Shown here: positions 23,748 through 36,200 of the stretch, piece by piece
Layout of the letters: each line of letters begins with the position of its first letter
Position numbering within the stretch: position 1 is the stretch's first letter
Position numbers and translations under genes: made by a program
From: Ascidia mentula
Taxonomy: Eukaryota > Chordata > Ascidiacea > Phlebobranchia > Ascidiidae
Direction: 5' to 3'
NCBI GenBank assembly: GCA_947561715.1
Contig: OX387202.1
Location: forward strand, 9,251,001-9,315,000
DNA length: 64,000 nt
Notes under the pieces: generated by a model
Database searches by the model: none
What the model saw: the letters and a program-made list of their open reading frames with translations, nothing else
What the model was told of the DNA's origin: nothing

Positions 23748-26516
23748 TGTGTTTACTGTCGCATTCATTATGTTTCGCCTTTTGTGCAACACAAATATAC
23801 TTGCAGTTTGAAAGTATTGTGGGTATCATTCCAGAAACGTCAGCGGTTAATTTCCTCGTTACAACTTATTGTGTTGTTTAAAATTCTTTCGGTCAAGTGC
23901 AAAACGTTGCTGAGCTGAGTTGAAAAATTGCAGTAAGTCTTCATTTTTTTAGCATAAAAAATATCTACAAATCTAAGGTCGAATGTTAATCCCATAATCG
24001 TGAAATATCTGAAAACTGGGGTGTCGAAAGTCGATTAAAATGCAATTGGATATTTAGCAGCACGATTCGGTTTGTAACCTGAGTGGCTCATGAATGAATC
24101 ATGAAGTCAAAGTCAGTTTCTTTTTTGGAAAGAGAATGGTACGTGCTTGCTGGATCTTCGTGTACGCTATTGTTTACTGTTGCGAAATTGGTGGTTATGT
24201 ATTTAATTTGACATTACGTAACGCCAAGCCGTGGACAAGTTTATGTGCTCGTCACAATAATGGTTGGAGAAAGAAATCGGTTAAACCAGCTGAATGATAC
24301 TGTGGAAGGATATAATAATTAAGTGAAGTGAACAGTACGTACAGCAGAAAAATGTGTTTCAGGCTTTCAAAACTATTATTTGGTGTTGTTAGTTTAACAA
24401 CAAAATGCCTGTCAACGTTAATAAAGTTTCAATCTTTCGTGGAACGGGGAGATTGCATAGAGTCGACCAGTTAAGAATGCGGAGTGCCGAATTAATAAAT
24501 ATTTATGTTGTAAAGTGTTTGCAACGTCACAAGCCTTAGGTTTGTTGGAAGCTTAACCGTGACTGGCCTTATTTTGTGGTTATGCAGCTCAAGCTGTTTG
24601 TGGCAACTGTATCCATATTTGTTTGTTTGCAAAATAAATTGGTTTTACGTCAAAACTAAGTAAGACCAACTCCTAAGTATTGTTAAAGAAAATAAAATAC
24701 TTCTAGTGAATGAAAATGAACACATTGTGAGTTTTTCTGTAAAAAATCAGAATTAGTGTCTTTCAGTTCAACTTTGTTCGCAAACAATGAAGTAGTCTTG
24801 TTGATTACAAAAGAAAACGTTTAGGAACCCAACCGACTGACGTCACTAGCTTTGTAACTTAATTCAGTTCTAAATTTTACCACGTATCTACACCAAAGCA
24901 GATATAAATACTCTATGTGGAACCACATTAATTATTTAGAGGTAAGCTAGTTAGTTAATATATTGCAAACCGAATTACGCTTGATCGCTGTTGTGGTTTT
25001 ACCGCAGTTTTTAAAATACATTTATGTTTGAAAACAGCAGCATTAAGACTGACCGCAGTGTTGTTTTCGTAAATTCATCATCGTGCGGCAAGGGTTGAAA
25101 TGCTGATTGGCTGCCTCTGTTATAACTGACGCATCAAAGTGATTAGATTTCCCCAGAGTTATCTTTGTCTCGCTGTACAGTGGTATCTATATTCGTTCAG
25201 ACTCGGCTCTAAATATCGTTGTCATGTTTAGGTTGAGACACTTAAACCAAATATAAGGACATAAGATATCTTTTAACTGGTGGATTGTTATGTACTTTTG
25301 TTGCTATATTTTACAATAAGTCGCAGCTTTTGCAGATGTTTCGTTTAGAATTGGTCTTGTTTGTAACTTATCTTCAAAACGTGACAAATTGCAGCAAGTA
25401 GATTTTTAAATTACGTGTGATACGATCTTATCTACAAAACCTTTTTTCCACTACTGACGATCAGAATAAAACATTTTTCCCGCAGATGAGCAAAAAATTG
25501 AGTTGACATGTGCCATGATGTTTAGGCGTCGACTCAACCAAGGGCTCGAAACATTTACATTAGGATCTGGCGCAGCATATTGTGATGCAACCATTGGTAA
25601 CCAAAGTTCTCAGTATAATAGTATGTATGAGTTTGAGAAAGGTTGTTTGAATAGCATAGCAAAACGCCCATACACTGTAAAGAGGCCATTGTTTATTTGT
25701 TTAGATCAGACCATGTGCAAATTTACGTAAAATTGCAAGACAATTTTCGGTGTGCTTCTGAGCATTTTTTTGATTTTATTTTGTTTTGGTAATTCAGTTG
25801 AAATGTTATCATAGTGACTCGAGAGGCGTTTCATATTATCGCGTATTGCATATACACAGTATACAAATCAACTGTGAGGTACAGCTAATGTTTCCTTTTT
25901 CCTTTTTCCATTGGTTTTCATATTGAAATTTACATGAGATATTGTAGCGAGGGTTGTAATTCAAGCGAATGTACCTTCACATCATTATTTGAATTTTCGC
26001 CCACTTCGCTTCCCTGATATTACCAGATAACGTTTTGTAGATTAACCCTTCCGATTATGTCATCATGCCATTTTCAAATGCACTTGGCCCAAAACACTAA
26101 GACCTCAATGTCATGATTAAAAATACCACGCTAGATGCAGTTTCTCGATAACAGAATAAAGCAAGGAAATACTGCTGGCTATATATTCTTTTTACCCTAA
26201 CAGGACAGTGAGTTTATTTTCTTAACAGGACAGTTTTTGTAAGGTATATGGAATCAGTGGAGTATTGGTACAATCTTAATAAATACCACCCAATAAAAAA
26301 TACCAACAACAAATTTGCTACGATTTACAATCTAGAGTGTTCTCGGGATGTAACAAAGTCCCTCTAACTCCCTTTTATGCTTTAAAACGAAATGTTTACA
26401 ACTTTTATCCTAACATATAGGCTATATATCATAGAACGTGAATTATACACTTTATTTTATAGATTGTGCTTTTTGAAATTGCTATTTTATCAAGGACGTA
26501 AAATAAAAAATTTGTA
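23748..26516. other. Gap between the two 7TM genes
   Basis: No convincing gene or element was seen. Open frames at 24094-24297 and 25503-25730 are short and without recognisable motifs. If copy A has a further 3' exon, it would be here. Confidence 0.4.
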
Positions 26517-27539
26517 ATGAGCTTACCGAACCTTACAACACCGAACACGCAACTGTGGACAACCATATCTTCTGACCTTCCCGTGAACTTCACGGGCATG
26601 GAATTCTCAGGAGACAATCAATCAGTACTCAACAACGCTACCCAGCGGTTATCGGAATCCAATAAGAACAGCAGAATTGGAGAAAAAATATGGGTTGGAA
26701 GTTTACTTGCCTTAAGCGTATACGCATTTGCTGTGACTGGAATTTACCTTTGGACTCAAATCAACAAGAACCTATGTCTCACAAACTCTCTTTGTTTTTT
26801 GTCCTCGCTTCTACTTTTATTGCGAGCAAGCTGGTTTCATATCGAAGTCTACGGACTGGCAACCACCCATGCCATGTGCGTTGTTTATGCTTTGACTGAC
26901 ATTGTAACGGGAAATGCTTCGCGAATTTTAATCAGTGCCGTACTTTGGATTCGACAAAATTTGTTTAACACATCGCCGCTAGTGGCGCCCCTGAGTTCAC
27001 CGAGATTGAAGTTTTTAAGCCATTGTACGTTGGTTGGCGTAATAATCGCACCAGTGGTGCAGACAGGTTTGCTTCTTTCTCTTTCATTCACTTCGACCAC
27101 AGAAACTTGTGTTTTAGAAAAGGAAGCCACTCAATTTATAAGGGTTACCTTACCTGCCGTGTATTTAGTTGGCGCAGTTTGTCAAATTTCGCTATTAGCG
27201 CTGGTGCTGCATCCTGTCGCCAAACATATGCGCAAGAAAAACAGCCGAAGAGCGGATCAATTGGAAAGCGTCACAATCCGCCTTTCTGTCGTCACAATCA
27301 TGTACGTCACAAGTGACGCAGCGTTTATTGTTTTATCCATCAACAAACCGCCCCATTTTTCGTTCAGTTTTGTTCCAATTCTTTCCGGTTTTAATACCTT
27401 GGTAAACGTGATAGGTTTGTTATTTGCCTTTGCCGATTGGCGAAGGAGGTTCGCTCCTTGCAACCACGTGATTACTTACAGCCAATCACTGTCCCCTGTC
27501 ACTTTTTCATCGAGAAAAATCTGTACCACAGTGTTGTAA
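26517..27539 (+). CDS. Seven-transmembrane, GPCR-like protein of unknown family (copy B)
   Basis: Intronless frame of 340 aa. The N-terminus carries sequons NLT, NFT, NQS and NAT, followed by seven hydrophobic segments. Blocks shared with copy A are: TN-x-LC and SWFxxEV in TM2, a Cys at the TM3 start (AMCVVYA), LWIRQ after TM3, a Cys in loop 2 (ETCVLE), LESVTIRLS at TM6, and SFSFVPI, NTLVNV and FADWR in TM7. There is no DRY and no NPxxY, and identity to common GPCR classes is not obvious. Tandem position and shared motifs show a local duplication. The protein is likely a plasma-membrane receptor (inference). Confidence 0.75.
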   Translation: MSLPNLTTPNTQLWTTISSDLPVNFTGMEFSGDNQSVLNNATQRLSESNKNSRIGEKIWVGSLLALSVYAFAVTGIYLWTQINKNLCLTNSLCFLSSLLLLLRASWFHIEVYGLATTHAMCVVYALTDIVTGNASRILISAVLWIRQNLFNTSPLVAPLSSPRLKFLSHCTLVGVIIAPVVQTGLLLSLSFTSTTETCVLEKEATQFIRVTLPAVYLVGAVCQISLLALVLHPVAKHMRKKNSRRADQLESVTIRLSVVTIMYVTSDAAFIVLSINKPPHFSFSFVPILSGFNTLVNVIGLLFAFADWRRRFAPCNHVITYSQSLSPVTFSSRKICTTVL

Positions 27540-28587
27540 TTAATTAAATGACAAAATGGTTTTTCAACTGACAAAAGTTTTATCGTGTACAAGTTTGTCA
27601 TGCAATACACGTTGCCATCGTCTCAGATAGAAAACTGCTTTCTCGACAAATTCTTCATTGTTTGTATTTCCATAGTTGTTGATATTTTAATTCGAATCTT
27701 AAAAACTTACATGCAGCCTATATGACGTGTATTTTAAAATTTTGTTTGAGGTTTTTTACCATTAAAAAAAAATTTTGGTACATACACAAATGGCCTTAAT
27801 TCTATCACAAGATAAACTTTGCGATGGTCCAATAATCCCAAGATTAAAGTAAAAGATCTTCGTCATACCGTTGGGGTATATTTATATGTGCTGCACACAA
27901 CAAATAAAATTAGATTAGTAAGTTCCATAATTTATTATCGTGGCGATGCAAAATCCAATAAATTATGATTCTGAAAACTTCAATGGCGAAATAATTTGTT
28001 TTCCAAACAATGAAGAAAATTACATCTTTATCATAGAAGATTGTTTTTGACATACACGAAAAATGGTGGGGTGAGTAAAATAAAACGTGAACTTTAATTC
28101 AATGAAAGTTTCAAATTCATGATCAAAATCAGAGGAAAACCTGGAAGAAACAACTTTGCCTTCCGAAAATGACTTCTACCTTTGAATATATGAATGAAAA
28201 TCACAACTGCAGAAGATGCCCTGACGATGACTTTTCTTTCAGTGGGCTGATCTGTTTTAAGTAATTGCTGTTTTGTTTGTTATACGTTCTAAACAAGTCT
28301 TTTTTCCACATTAAAAAACGCTTGTATACTTAATAAATCTGGAGACAGAATGGACAAACATGAAAAACAACCAATCCAAAAGACTCTAAGACAAGTAAAT
28401 GAGATTATGTTGTGGTTTAAAATGGAATAAACGTCAACCACTTTTGATTGCGGATTAAGTGATAATTCCTTCCAAGAAAAATGGTGTCTGCAATAACAGC
28501 TCATTATGCCAGTTAAAACAGAAATACGCAATTCCGAGTTGCGTGTTTTTATTTTGAAAATTATCGGGACATCTCTTGGGTGAGTTC

Positions 28588-28755
28588 TAGTGGTAGGATT
28601 CAGCCGGTTCGCACCGGTTTTATATAGAACCGTCTCACGAAATTTTGTGAGATCAGCGAACCGGTTAGCATCACTGGTTACTGTCAATGGATTTTGCTGA
28701 AAAATATGAATTTTGTGATAGAACCGGCTGATAAAAAACTTTAATCCTACCAGTG
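28588..28755. repeat. hAT-type MITE with perfect 8-bp TSD
   Basis: The ends are TAGTGGTAGGATT and, reversed, CACTGGTAGGATT. Sub-terminal CAGCCGGTTC and GAACCGGCTG are also inverted. A perfect 8-bp direct repeat GTGAGTTC flanks it (28580-28587 and 28756-28763). The element is 168 bp with no coding capacity. Confidence 0.9.
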
Positions 28756-29702
28756 GTGAGTTCCATGTTAATGTGAAAATGTGCTGGGTTTTGTCAAACT
28801 TTCCCGTAAAGGAATGGGAAATATAAGCAAACTCTAACCGTAAACCTGTTGCCTTATACTTACATTACCCGTGTAAACACAAAATAATCTACTATGACCA
28901 GTGTCCTTAAATGTAAATATATTAAACTCACGGAGAATAAATTCGTCAACCGTTTATACGCAGTTAAGTTTGTGAAGGAAGCTTTCGATGGACTTTGTTG
29001 ACCATTAGACATGTTTAATCCTGAACTTTCCAAAAGTTGTTTAGGTGACCTGGAATTTTGGCTGGCCGTAAGGCATGTGATTTTTTGCCAACGGTTTAAC
29101 CGCCACTGTCCAGCAGCACCTCGAAATGCTTTGAAATGGTCGTTGTTTTTGATGAAGCAAACTTTGCAGAGAACTGCATTTTTGTGACACTTGTATTTGC
29201 ACTGAACACAAGCTAACAGCTGTCGTCTTTTCGTCAAAAATCGCATTCACTTTTACTCTACAATGTACTACAGTGCCCAAATACAACACTGGTGAGCCGA
29301 CTGCAGTTGTTACCTTATTGTTTATTAGCTGATTCAGCATGGCTGCAATACCTAGATTGCGAAGCCTGTACACATAATCCCTCGCCGGTTATCCGTCAAT
29401 ATTATCACTGAAACGAGTGTGCGTTAATAACTTCCCAAATACAGTGTCGGGTAACAACGAATCAATCTTTTTACACAGAGTAAGAACACTGCCAATATAT
29501 GCACGAATCAGTATTAACACAACTATGTACAAAGAAAATTCCATATGGGCTGTAACGTTACGGCCAACATAGGCAAGCGCACTATAGATCAGTAGTCTGG
29601 ACAAAATCGGTTGCCTAAACATGTGACTGCCTCGGCAATCAGGGATTGTGCATATTTTCATCCAAGGAAGGGTTAATACAAATCAAAATCATTAATCCTG
29701 AA

Positions 29703-30443
29703 CCTTGCAGTGTGTCCACGATAGGCAACTTTGTTAAACATTAGGATAGTCACGCTATAGCTTGCACTGTGTCCACGATGTGTAACTTTGTTCAGCACAC
29801 CACCGAGGCTCAACAAATTTATGCATTTCTATGCATTGTCATTGCTGAAAAATGGAAACTGCCTGAACCCGATGATGCCATATGCTGTATGGGAGTAGAA
29901 GAGTTCAAGCAGTGTGTACCAGACAAAAAAAGATGAAAATAACCGGTTTTCGGTGTTGCCGTCTGCGAAAACCACAGTAAATGCCTTTTTTATTGCAATA
30001 TTCACCGGCACGACCGGTACAGAAGATAAGTTTTTTAACACCATAGTGCACAAAATGGCTCACGTGCTTCACTTTTTATCGAAAGAGAGTGGCTAAATGC
30101 ATGGAAAAGAATATTTTCGATCAGGAGAGTACATAATTAAGTGCATTGAGACCAGCAGGTCAGCACCATTGTGGGTCCCCAAGAAGATCGATCAAAAGCA
30201 CGCTTTAAAGGCTCGCTGCTAACTTGCATGGTAGAAAGTGTAAATTGTTTCTCCAGTTCTGTCGAGTTTGTTTATAGCCTATTGTTGCAACATGTTTTAC
30301 ATCACACAAGTAAGGGGCCTATGATAGACGTAGAGCTAATAATGAATGTATTGTTAGCAGCTACCTATCGTGGATACAGTGCAAGCTATAGCGTGGCTAC
30401 CCTAATGCTTAACAAAGCTACCTATCGTGGACACACTACAAGG
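29703..30443. repeat. Element with ~85-95 bp terminal inverted repeats
   Basis: The left arm (29703-29789) and right arm (30359-30443) are near-perfect inverses. Shared blocks include TGTGTCCACGATAGG, TTTGTTAA and CACGCTATAGCTTGCACTGT. Within each arm the 'tccacgat…aacTTTGTT' unit is itself repeated. The 570-bp interior shows no transposase. The superfamily is not recognised. Confidence 0.75.
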
Positions 30444-30699
30444 CACACTTGATGATGAAAAAGGCATTGGGCTGTAAACATCATTATTAATTATGACGTC
30501 ATGCGCGCAACAATAAAGGCAATCAGTCAGACGCGTGATTACGGAGTGGCAATGCTGTAGTGTAGTTTTTGCAAATAAACATGTAACTGAAATGTGGTTA
30601 GGTACACGAATGCACGGTCTAAGCAAAAACTTCAGAAATTGTGCGTAATTGTCGAAATTCCTTGTCAAACGATCTGGAATATCCGAAACGGAAATTGTC

Positions 30700-31140
30700 T
30701 GGGAAGGTTGCGTGAATAAATTGATACTGACAACATCGTACCAAATTTAGAAACTCTGTACACAGTTGACACCAGTGTGGGTTTCCTTATATGTTTGTAC
30801 AGCACACACTAGCCAGAATTCTCCCCCTGCAATCAGCCTAAGTTGATTTTGTTCAGGCAAGCAATGATGTTCGACCAAGGTACTGATTGTTTATTCCAAA
30901 TTAAGTTCGGTTAAAGTTGGAAACCCGTTATCTTGTTTACATGTTGCAAATGAAAAACCTGTTTGTGGACGTGGTTGCCTTCTTATGTATTGTTGCTTTG
31001 CCTTGCGAATCCAGTTTTTTTTTCATTGCACAAATCAGTCGCAGTTATTTTTGTTATGCATTGTGTGCTTTTGCTGTATCGATCGCATGGAAACGGAAAG
31101 GCGCAAGTCAGACGAGTCAGCTTTCACAATGTAGCAGCAA
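30700..31140 (+). repeat. Dispersed repeat copy 1
   Basis: This stretch aligns by eye with 37575-37960. Shared segments include AATAAATTGAT, CAGCCTAAGTTGAT versus CAGGCTAAGTTGAT, GTTCaGGCAAGCAAT, TTCGACCAAGG, AAGTTGGAAACCC and TATCTTGTTT. Both copies contain a short frame beginning METxYLV that decays differently. The repeat is moderately diverged and its class is unknown. Confidence 0.65.
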
Positions 31141-31423
31141 TAATGAAAGTTAATATGTTACTTGCTAGCATTTCAGGCTATCAAACGTGGTGGTGCAAAT
31201 CTTTTCAACAGACAGTGAGTCTGATTGTTAGAATTTAGGTTAGTAGTTCAGATTAATCGATACTGCATTGATGATTAAAATGGGTTATTGCACAATAAGC
31301 TGCAACAAGCATAAATACTGCCTGTAATGGTATGAAAATGTGGGGTCCTTTGATACCCATAAGCTTTGCTAGCAGAATCAATACAGACTTGTGAAGAAGA
31401 CAACGTACATTAGTAACAAGCTC

Positions 31424-32915
31424 GTATCTTGTGTTGTAAGCTAGTTGTCGAACAGCAAACCCAAATCGCTTGTCTTTCAGTTGTTTTATATATACATATA
31501 TTTCGCCTGTAATTCGGCATCGTCAGTATCACTAAAAACAACGCTGTTTAAAACAAAAAAGTAATACAATTCAAAGAAACTGACATGAATTTAAGGTCTA
31601 AGGTCTGTACACTAATATACATTCTGTCAGTTGCTGCAGATTGGTGAAAACGTGTGAAACCAGCACAAACGGCGAGTAAGAAGCAAGAAAACTAAAGAAA
31701 AAGCTAAAAGCACTAGAACGGCCAGCGAATCTACAAAATGCCCAACGGCTGCAAAACAGCTGTTCAAAAAACACGAGGCACAGAAAGTGATATCAGCAGT
31801 ACGTGGCGAAAGGCACAGCGAGTAATTCTCGAAGGCATATGAAAACACTGCGCTGGAACAGCTATTTTACACGAGGTAAAACCAAGCCACTTATGTTAAT
31901 CGTAGCCTTTATTTTATGATACCACTTATCCTCGTAAATTTCCAAAAGCTGTGCAAGCAGTTCTTCAACAAAAACTACAGAATAGCAATTTGCAATTTCA
32001 GTGCGGCGACAGGTGGTCTCTGTGTTTCGTGGTGAAGTGGTGTGGGAGCGCAGCTCGGTCAGTGTTATCACCGTATTTTCCGGCTTTCCAAGCGGACCGG
32101 TGGCCATTCCACCGTGTGAAAACTGATTTTTTGATTAGCCGACGAACTGGGCGCCGCATAAAAGACAAGTGGTTACATTAATCCCATGGTTGCGGCAGAT
32201 TAGGTTGTAGCGAAGTGGAATGGGTCCGTTCACTCCGCTGGGGGTTTGCAGTGTACGTGTGGTGTAACCTTGGACTTGTGGTTTCCGAAGTTTCCGCTAA
32301 GGGCGCAATGTCCGCAAGGGCGTGAATGAGTTATTTTATGTGGAATTTTATCCACACAGTGTGTTACAGCTCTGCACCTTGTTAGTAAGCGAGACAGAGT
32401 GGACGGACGCTTGTACACTATTATAATGTGTGTACACTATCAGGGTTCTTTCCTTTTCTGTAAGTTTTGGTAGTTTCATGAAACTCGTCGCCCAAATATC
32501 CTGCTTGGGTGGGTTGCAGGTAATGTGATGTCCAAACCTGTCTTTCCAGCCCTTTACTACGTTGATGATCTTGGGGAAATCGCGATCGTAAAGCTTTGGA
32601 CTTTAGCTTCTTTGAACTACTGTTATTGTCTGAACTACTGTTATTGAACTACTCTATTGGAATTTCATTCGTTTAGGCGACCAAGTCTTTTTGCCTCTCC
32701 GTGGAAGATACTTTTAAAAACCGGGTGATCGGAGTACCCGTCGAGAAAACAGCGAATTTTTATGTGATCAATCGTTTTTTTTATTTTTTTTTAAACAGCG
32801 TTGTTTTTAGTGATATTGACGATGCCGAATTACAGGCGAAATATATTTTTATGAAACAACTGAAAGACAAGTGACTTAGGTTTGCTCTTCGACAACTTGC
32901 TGATAAATCAGATAC
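31424..32915. repeat. 1.5-kb foldback element with ~120-bp terminal inverted repeats
   Basis: The left arm (31424-31560) and right arm (about 32780-32915) are inverted copies. They share GTTGTCGAA, CTTGTCTTTCAGTTGTTT, ATATTTCGCCTGTAATTCGG, CATCGTCA and TATCACTAAAAACAACGC. Each arm carries a hammerhead-like core: minus strand 31501-31526 (CTGACGA…GAAA) and plus strand 32815-32841 (TTGACGA…GAAA). The interior has no recognised protein. Confidence 0.75.
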
Positions 32916-33287
32916 CAAGTCTATGTTACTATAAGACTGTCGGGAGATTCCTACACATGTTTTTGAGAGTTCTATTTCTGTTGTAAACCTGAGGTTTTGT
33001 TGAATTTTTAACGGAAGTGATTTTTAAGTTGAACTATTGGAACAGCTGATGTATGAACATTTCGCATAACTAGGTTTTGGTTGGTTTGGATACATATGAA
33101 ATATTTAAACTTCTTTTTTTTTTGAATTTTTTTCTGCTTTTTTTGCTTGGTTCATTTAACTGTTACGGAAGGACAAATAGTAATCTTCTCATGTAAACTT
33201 GTGTCTTTGAAGTAATTGGTATGTACTGTGTCTTATTAAACACACAGTACTCCATATATTAACATCAATACCAAATCACCACATGAA

Positions 33288-36200
33288 ATGGGTGAAGAAA
33301 AAAAATCCACGGTTGAGCTCGAAGCCTCCGAAATGTTACAACGTGAAGACATCTCGAATAATGCAGAAGAAACTCACAAACACTGTTGCGGATTTCTTCG
33401 TATCAACCTCACATATTTGCCCATAAAATTGCTTTACTTGTTTATAATGGCGGGTAAGTCGTAATGTTGATCAAGATTGCGCACGCGATCAGTTTAACGA
33501 TTTTGTTAAACATTTTTGATAATACTGTCTTATGGTTCTAAAGTAAACATATTTTGAAGCCAAACTGATATTTTCAAAGTATGATACAAATGCATCAGTT
33601 TTGTAAATACTTGCACTTCTCTCGCGTGCGATTGTCATTCGTCGTTTCATTTATCTACTTTACATAACACTGGAGTCAAGAAACTTAAATATATTATCTG
33701 GTCGCAGGTCAAGCAAGTTGCCTCATCTATCTTAACTTGTTTATGCGTCATCTCGGCCTTTCAACTTCGCAAGTAGGACTCATTAACGCCTCACAGCGGA
33801 TTCTAGGCATTTTTACTCCTCCCATTTGTGGCGCTATATCTGACAAAACTGAAAAACCAAAAACGGTGTTGATTTCTATCCTGATGACGTCAGCAGTACT
33901 TGTGTTTTCTATGGTATTTGTACCAATAGAAGATGACGTTCGAATGAACTCAGGTAAGATCTATAATCAAGTTTCCTATTATTTTAAATCTATATTTATT
34001 CCATAAAAAATAAGATGTTGTAGCGTTATTAAATTTCAGGTCTTCAATCGCAATTAACAACTTGCAAAATAGAGAACACAGAAACCACAGTTCAGTGCAA
34101 TGTAACCAAATTTAATGAAACCCACACAAAGGTCAGCATAGACAACGTAGAGCTGGAACCAATTGTTTCAAATTTGCCCACAACTTTTGCTACGACGATC
34201 AACACCTTACCAGATGACGAAGACCAATGGTATGCGAATAACGTTTACGAAGTAACGGTTGATAAAGTGGAATCCTCCAAAACATGTTTTGTCGTAAATG
34301 ACGAAAGAAATGCGCCGCAAATTTTGTGCGACGCGAGTCACGACACATCAGCACAAGTACGATTTTATTTTTATTTTTGGCCCAATATTCAGCTACAAAA
34401 AAATCTACTGTGCAAGCTGCATACACGGTTTGGCCGTTTGGTCGTCTGATAAGTCGTCAGCTGCACTGATGAGACCTTATAGGCCGAAACAGTGGTCATC
34501 TGTATGCAGCTTACACAATTCATATTATCGGTTCCACTTTGCTTATCATAAAAAATCTACTGTTTCAAGCATGATCAAATAATCATTGCAAAATGGTACT
34601 ATAGTGAAATATGGTGAATTACTAAAATAAAATGAGTTGTATATTTTTAGATGGACCAATATGGCGTGACGTTTTGGTTAATGACAATCCTCTTTCTATT
34701 GACCGCTGTTACATTTAACGGCACTCTGCCTGTCGTGGAAGCGACAACCTTCGCAATATTGGGGCCAAGGAACAAACATAAACACGGTCAACAGCGACTT
34801 TGGGCCTCGGTGGGATTTGGAAGTGCAGCTTTTATTATTGGATTGACAAAAAGTACGTGGCAACATAAAGTTAGGTTATTTCTATACGACCGCAATAAAC
34901 CTGAAAAAAGTGAGATAAATGCTTGACTTTTGTATATATTGTTGCCGTAAAATAATGCATTATTTGTTTATACATATTTTATTTTGTGTATTAAACACAC
35001 ATGTATTTGCATCAAGTGCCACAATCGTATACTACTTTGTTTTGGTTGATTTAATAATGTGAATTACAGCTGAACTTGACAAACTTGGATCAGAGGACAC
35101 TAATATTGCCTATGTACCGATATTTGCTGCTGCTTTCATATTTCTGTTACTGTCAGCGTTAATTTCGTATAAACTGCCAGTAGCAAAACCTTCGACCGAA
35201 CCTGTCTCTCTGGCTAACGTAAAGGTAAATTATTTAAGGGATTTTGCTTCAAAAAAGTAATGTTATTCGCCCAATTGTTGGTAGATTGTAATGAAGAATC
35301 CGAAGATGATTTTGTTTTTGCTGCTTTTGGTTTTTCCATACGGAACAGGAAATGCCGTTCTGTTAAGGTATTTGGAAAGTGATTTTATCATTTTTAATAA
35401 AATAAAATGTTAAGTTGGATGTGGATATGGTTTAAACTATTATATATTTTTTTGTTTTCTTCTGATAAAGTTTGAATACTAAAAACCTGTTTCGTAGTTA
35501 CGCATTTTGGTTTGTCGAAGACAAGTTGAACGCTCCATCAACCATCATAGGCCTGGCGTCATTATGTGGTTCGCTGCTCGATATCCCGTGCTTTTATGCG
35601 TCTGGATGGCTTGTCCGTAAATTTCGACACAATTCCCTGCTGGTGTTCGCAGCCGGGGTTTTATCTGTGAGTGTAACCATGGTAACCATATGTCCCCGAG
35701 TTCTTTACGTGTTTTGTTTAAAAAATGCTCTTATTTTTTGAAAGTTGCGTCTCTTTTTCATCGCTGAGTTGACGGAGGCCTGGCAGCTGATATTGGTGGA
35801 AGGTGCACGTGGCATTACATGGGGTCTCGGCTGGGCTGTCATTTGTTCGTTCACGTCATCAGTCGGCCCCCCGCAGCTTCGGGCGACAACTGTAGGAATT
35901 GTTTACGCCACAAGTCATGGAATAGGTAAAATGTAATTCGTTACTAAGGCTGTCAAGCATATTATCAATCAGAGAAGGTCTTTTGGCAATAATATTTATA
36001 AATATCAACGTTTTGGTTGCTATGTAGCAGTCTATATTTGGATGTACACTTGTGCAAACAGCGCGGTGTCGAGGCGCACCAACCGGAAACGAAAATAATC
36101 GTCGTGAAGTTTTATACAGTCAACTAAAAGTTCAATAATATTAAAAACTGTATTTTACAAAATTATATCACAGCTCTTTTCTGTTGTTAATTGTTTAGTT

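Larger units (their letters stand above)
27540..33287. other. Transposon-rich gap between 7TM and MFS genes
   Basis: This holds a hAT MITE (28588-28755), an element with long inverted ends (29703-30443), one copy of a dispersed repeat (about 30700-31140) and a 1.5-kb foldback element (31424-32915), each listed separately. A minus-strand frame at 28860-29246 has a Cys-rich block discussed in the findings. No host gene was recognised. Confidence 0.6.

Noticed and set aside
30480..30560. tRNA or CRISPR-like signals in the repeat-rich gap
   Set aside because: No cloverleaf or regularly spaced direct repeats could be built; the repeats are inverted-end transposons.
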